Made by a program: the position numbers and the translations under genes. DNA of 64,000 bases from Desulfobulbaceae bacterium (GTDB lineage Bacteria; Desulfobacterota; Desulfobulbia; Desulfobulbales; Desulfocapsaceae): positions 25,764 to 89,763 of the forward strand of contig QKIH01000025.1 in NCBI GenBank assembly GCA_003249645.1, written 5' to 3'. The notes under the pieces were generated by a model that was given only the letters and a program-made list of their open reading frames with translations, was not told the origin of the DNA and made no database searches. Shown here one piece after another: positions 63,068-64,000 of the stretch. Position 1 is the first letter of the stretch. Each line of letters starts with the position of its first letter.

Positions 63068-63937
63068 ATGCAGATTTTCTTTTATATCGTTGACACAACA
63101 GACACCGAAGAAAAAAGAGAGCGCAAATGCCAGGCCAGAAATATGGCAGATTATCTCCACCAGGATAAATTTTATCTTGATGCCTTCTTTGTCTCTGATG
63201 ACAAAAAGACTCAAAAACTTCTCAAGCACTTCAGCAGGCGTTTTATATTGCCGGTTAAAACTTTCAGTATTGCCGATCAGAACATTGCCCATATCGCAGC
63301 GCAGCTGCCGCTCGAAGCAGCAGCTCTGGTAGTCGCAACAGAGGAAGAAGCACTATCGCTTCTGCCGGACAGGCTTGTTGACCAAGAGTGCATAAAAAGC
63401 GGCAATCTGGTGATGCTTATCCAGCATCAACCGGATAAATGGCAGTTGAGCTTCACCATCACCCAGCAGATGCTTCGCGAGGGTTTTCCTTTCCCTCACC
63501 CGGATGGTGAAGAAAGACGTCCCCGCCCGGCCTATTATTACATCCAGTCAGGAGTCATCCCTTATCGGATTTATCAGGGAAAACTGGAAATACTGGTAGT
63601 CAGCACCAGAAGCGGCAAGAGGATGGTGGTGCCTAAAGGTATTATAGAGCCTGGTCTCTCCGCACAGGAATCGGCTATAAAAGAAGCAACAGAAGAAGCG
63701 GGTATTACCGGCACACTGCATATCAAACCACTTGGAACCTATGAATACCCGAAATGGGGAGGTCTCTGTCAGGTTCTGCTCTACGGGATGGAGGTCAGTT
63801 CCCTGCTGCCCGAAGAAATATGGCAGGAAAGCCAGCGCAGCAGGGAATGGATGAGTGTTTCCCAGGCCAGAGCATGTTTACCCGAAGAAATGCTGCACCT
63901 TCTCGATGAGTTGAAGAACCTGACAATGATAAACTGA
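63068..63937 (+). CDS. Fusion of degenerate SixA/histidine-phosphatase-like domain and Nudix hydrolase
   Basis: A 289-residue cytosolic protein. Residues about 150-285 are a Nudix domain: beta strand YYYIQSGVIPYRI, MVVPKGIIEPG, and the Nudix helix GIIEPGLSAQESAIKEATEEAG (191-212; first box Glu replaced by Leu197, but REUxEE core reads KEATEE). The form resembles diphosphoinositol/diadenosine polyphosphate Nudix enzymes. Residues 1-140 align in layout with SixA phosphohistidine phosphatases (FFYIVDTTDTEEK for LYLVRHGEA, later SGNLVMLIQHQPDKWQL), yet the catalytic RHG is lost. It is divergent from pepP. Ribosome site weak. Confidence 0.78.
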   Translation: MQIFFYIVDTTDTEEKRERKCQARNMADYLHQDKFYLDAFFVSDDKKTQKLLKHFSRRFILPVKTFSIADQNIAHIAAQLPLEAAALVVATEEEALSLLPDRLVDQECIKSGNLVMLIQHQPDKWQLSFTITQQMLREGFPFPHPDGEERRPRPAYYYIQSGVIPYRIYQGKLEILVVSTRSGKRMVVPKGIIEPGLSAQESAIKEATEEAGITGTLHIKPLGTYEYPKWGGLCQVLLYGMEVSSLLPEEIWQESQRSREWMSVSQARACLPEEMLHLLDELKNLTMIN

Positions 63938-63946
63938 GTTCAGTTC

Positions 63947-64000
63947 TTATTTCGGTGTAACATCGATTATTCCTTCATCGGTTCCCCGAAGAGACATGGT
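63947..64000 (-). CDS. Possible C-terminal end of a gene extending beyond the window
   Basis: The last 17 codons before a TAA at 63947-63949 read ...MSLRGTDEGIIDVTPK. The gene would converge with the Nudix gene ten bases away and continue to the right. The fragment is too short for a family call and may be chance. Confidence 0.35.
   Translation of the reverse strand, partial: TMSLRGTDEGIIDVTPK

Noticed and set aside
62939..63292. N-terminal extension of the Xaa-Pro aminopeptidase
   Set aside because: The extra 118 residues are Phe/Cys/Ile-rich, unlike any M24 family N-terminus, and overlap the divergent Nudix gene; the conserved PepP domain begins at 62938.
1..64000. Mobile elements, CRISPR arrays, prophage or integron
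   Set aside because: I found no transposase, integrase, recombinase or phage genes, no regularly spaced repeats and no long direct repeats suggestive of attachment sites.

Overview
The window is a chromosomal stretch of a Gram-negative bacterium that I infer to be a member of the Desulfobacterota, most likely a Desulfobulbales-type sulfur-cycling anaerobe. The inference rests on gene content: a periplasmic superoxide reductase, a multi-cluster [FeFe] hydrogenase beside a NuoF/GltD-like flavoprotein, a TauE/SafE permease under a two-component system, many histidine kinases and molybdate/tungstate uptake. An aerobic-type quinol oxidase is also present. No 16S rRNA or dsr/apr/sat gene is in the window, so the assignment is not proven. 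I see no insertion sequence, prophage, integrase or CRISPR array. One tRNA gene is present.

Layout. 1-4359 (minus): a helix-turn-helix/pseudo-receiver protein, a membrane histidine kinase, a single-domain response regulator, a TSUP permease and a truncated membrane protein, with overlapping or closely spaced ends. 4735-9436: a lipoprotein, an MFS exporter, a methyltransferase, a GNAT acetyltransferase and an exported FmdE-like protein. 9678-14255: two convergent arsenic/metal loci, each with its own ArsR, meeting at a shared terminator. 14699-19911: a LysR regulator, then a kinase/NtrC-type activator/PAS-kinase operon. 20284-21306: a eukaryotic-type glutamine synthetase (GSII). 22084-25025: a ModE-box-like operator, a modC-modA-modB transporter and a predicted metal-chelation protein. 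25086-29914: magnesium, mechanosensitive and zinc membrane proteins. 30091-34308: a tandem-duplicated periplasmic binding protein coupled to a hybrid histidine kinase. 34432-43973: a radical SAM protein, a ferritin-like protein, an NhaD-type antiporter with a CBS protein, lipoproteins, a LapG-like protease, a KefB-type antiporter and a degenerate subtilase-like exported protein.

44521-49341: cyoABCD (bo3-type quinol oxidase) facing cyoE (heme O synthase) across a bidirectional terminator. 49805-52311: a Kelch propeller, a Tat-exported superoxide reductase and a small c-type cytochrome. 52471-58552 (minus): one tightly packed unit encoding a NuoF/GltD-like fusion, an [FeFe] hydrogenase and a complete NitT/TauT-type ABC transporter. 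58869-64000: a small unknown protein, tRNA-Pro(CGG), a 7TMR-DISM diguanylate cyclase, an Xaa-Pro peptidase and a SixA-like/Nudix protein.

Taken together the genes describe an anaerobe equipped for oxygen exposure (quinol oxidase, superoxide reductase, ferritin), arsenic stress, hydrogen metabolism and dense environmental sensing. The places most worth following up are the duplicated binding protein with its kinase, the hydrogenase/flavoprotein/ABC operon, the cryptic subtilase-like protein and the SixA-like/Nudix fusion.
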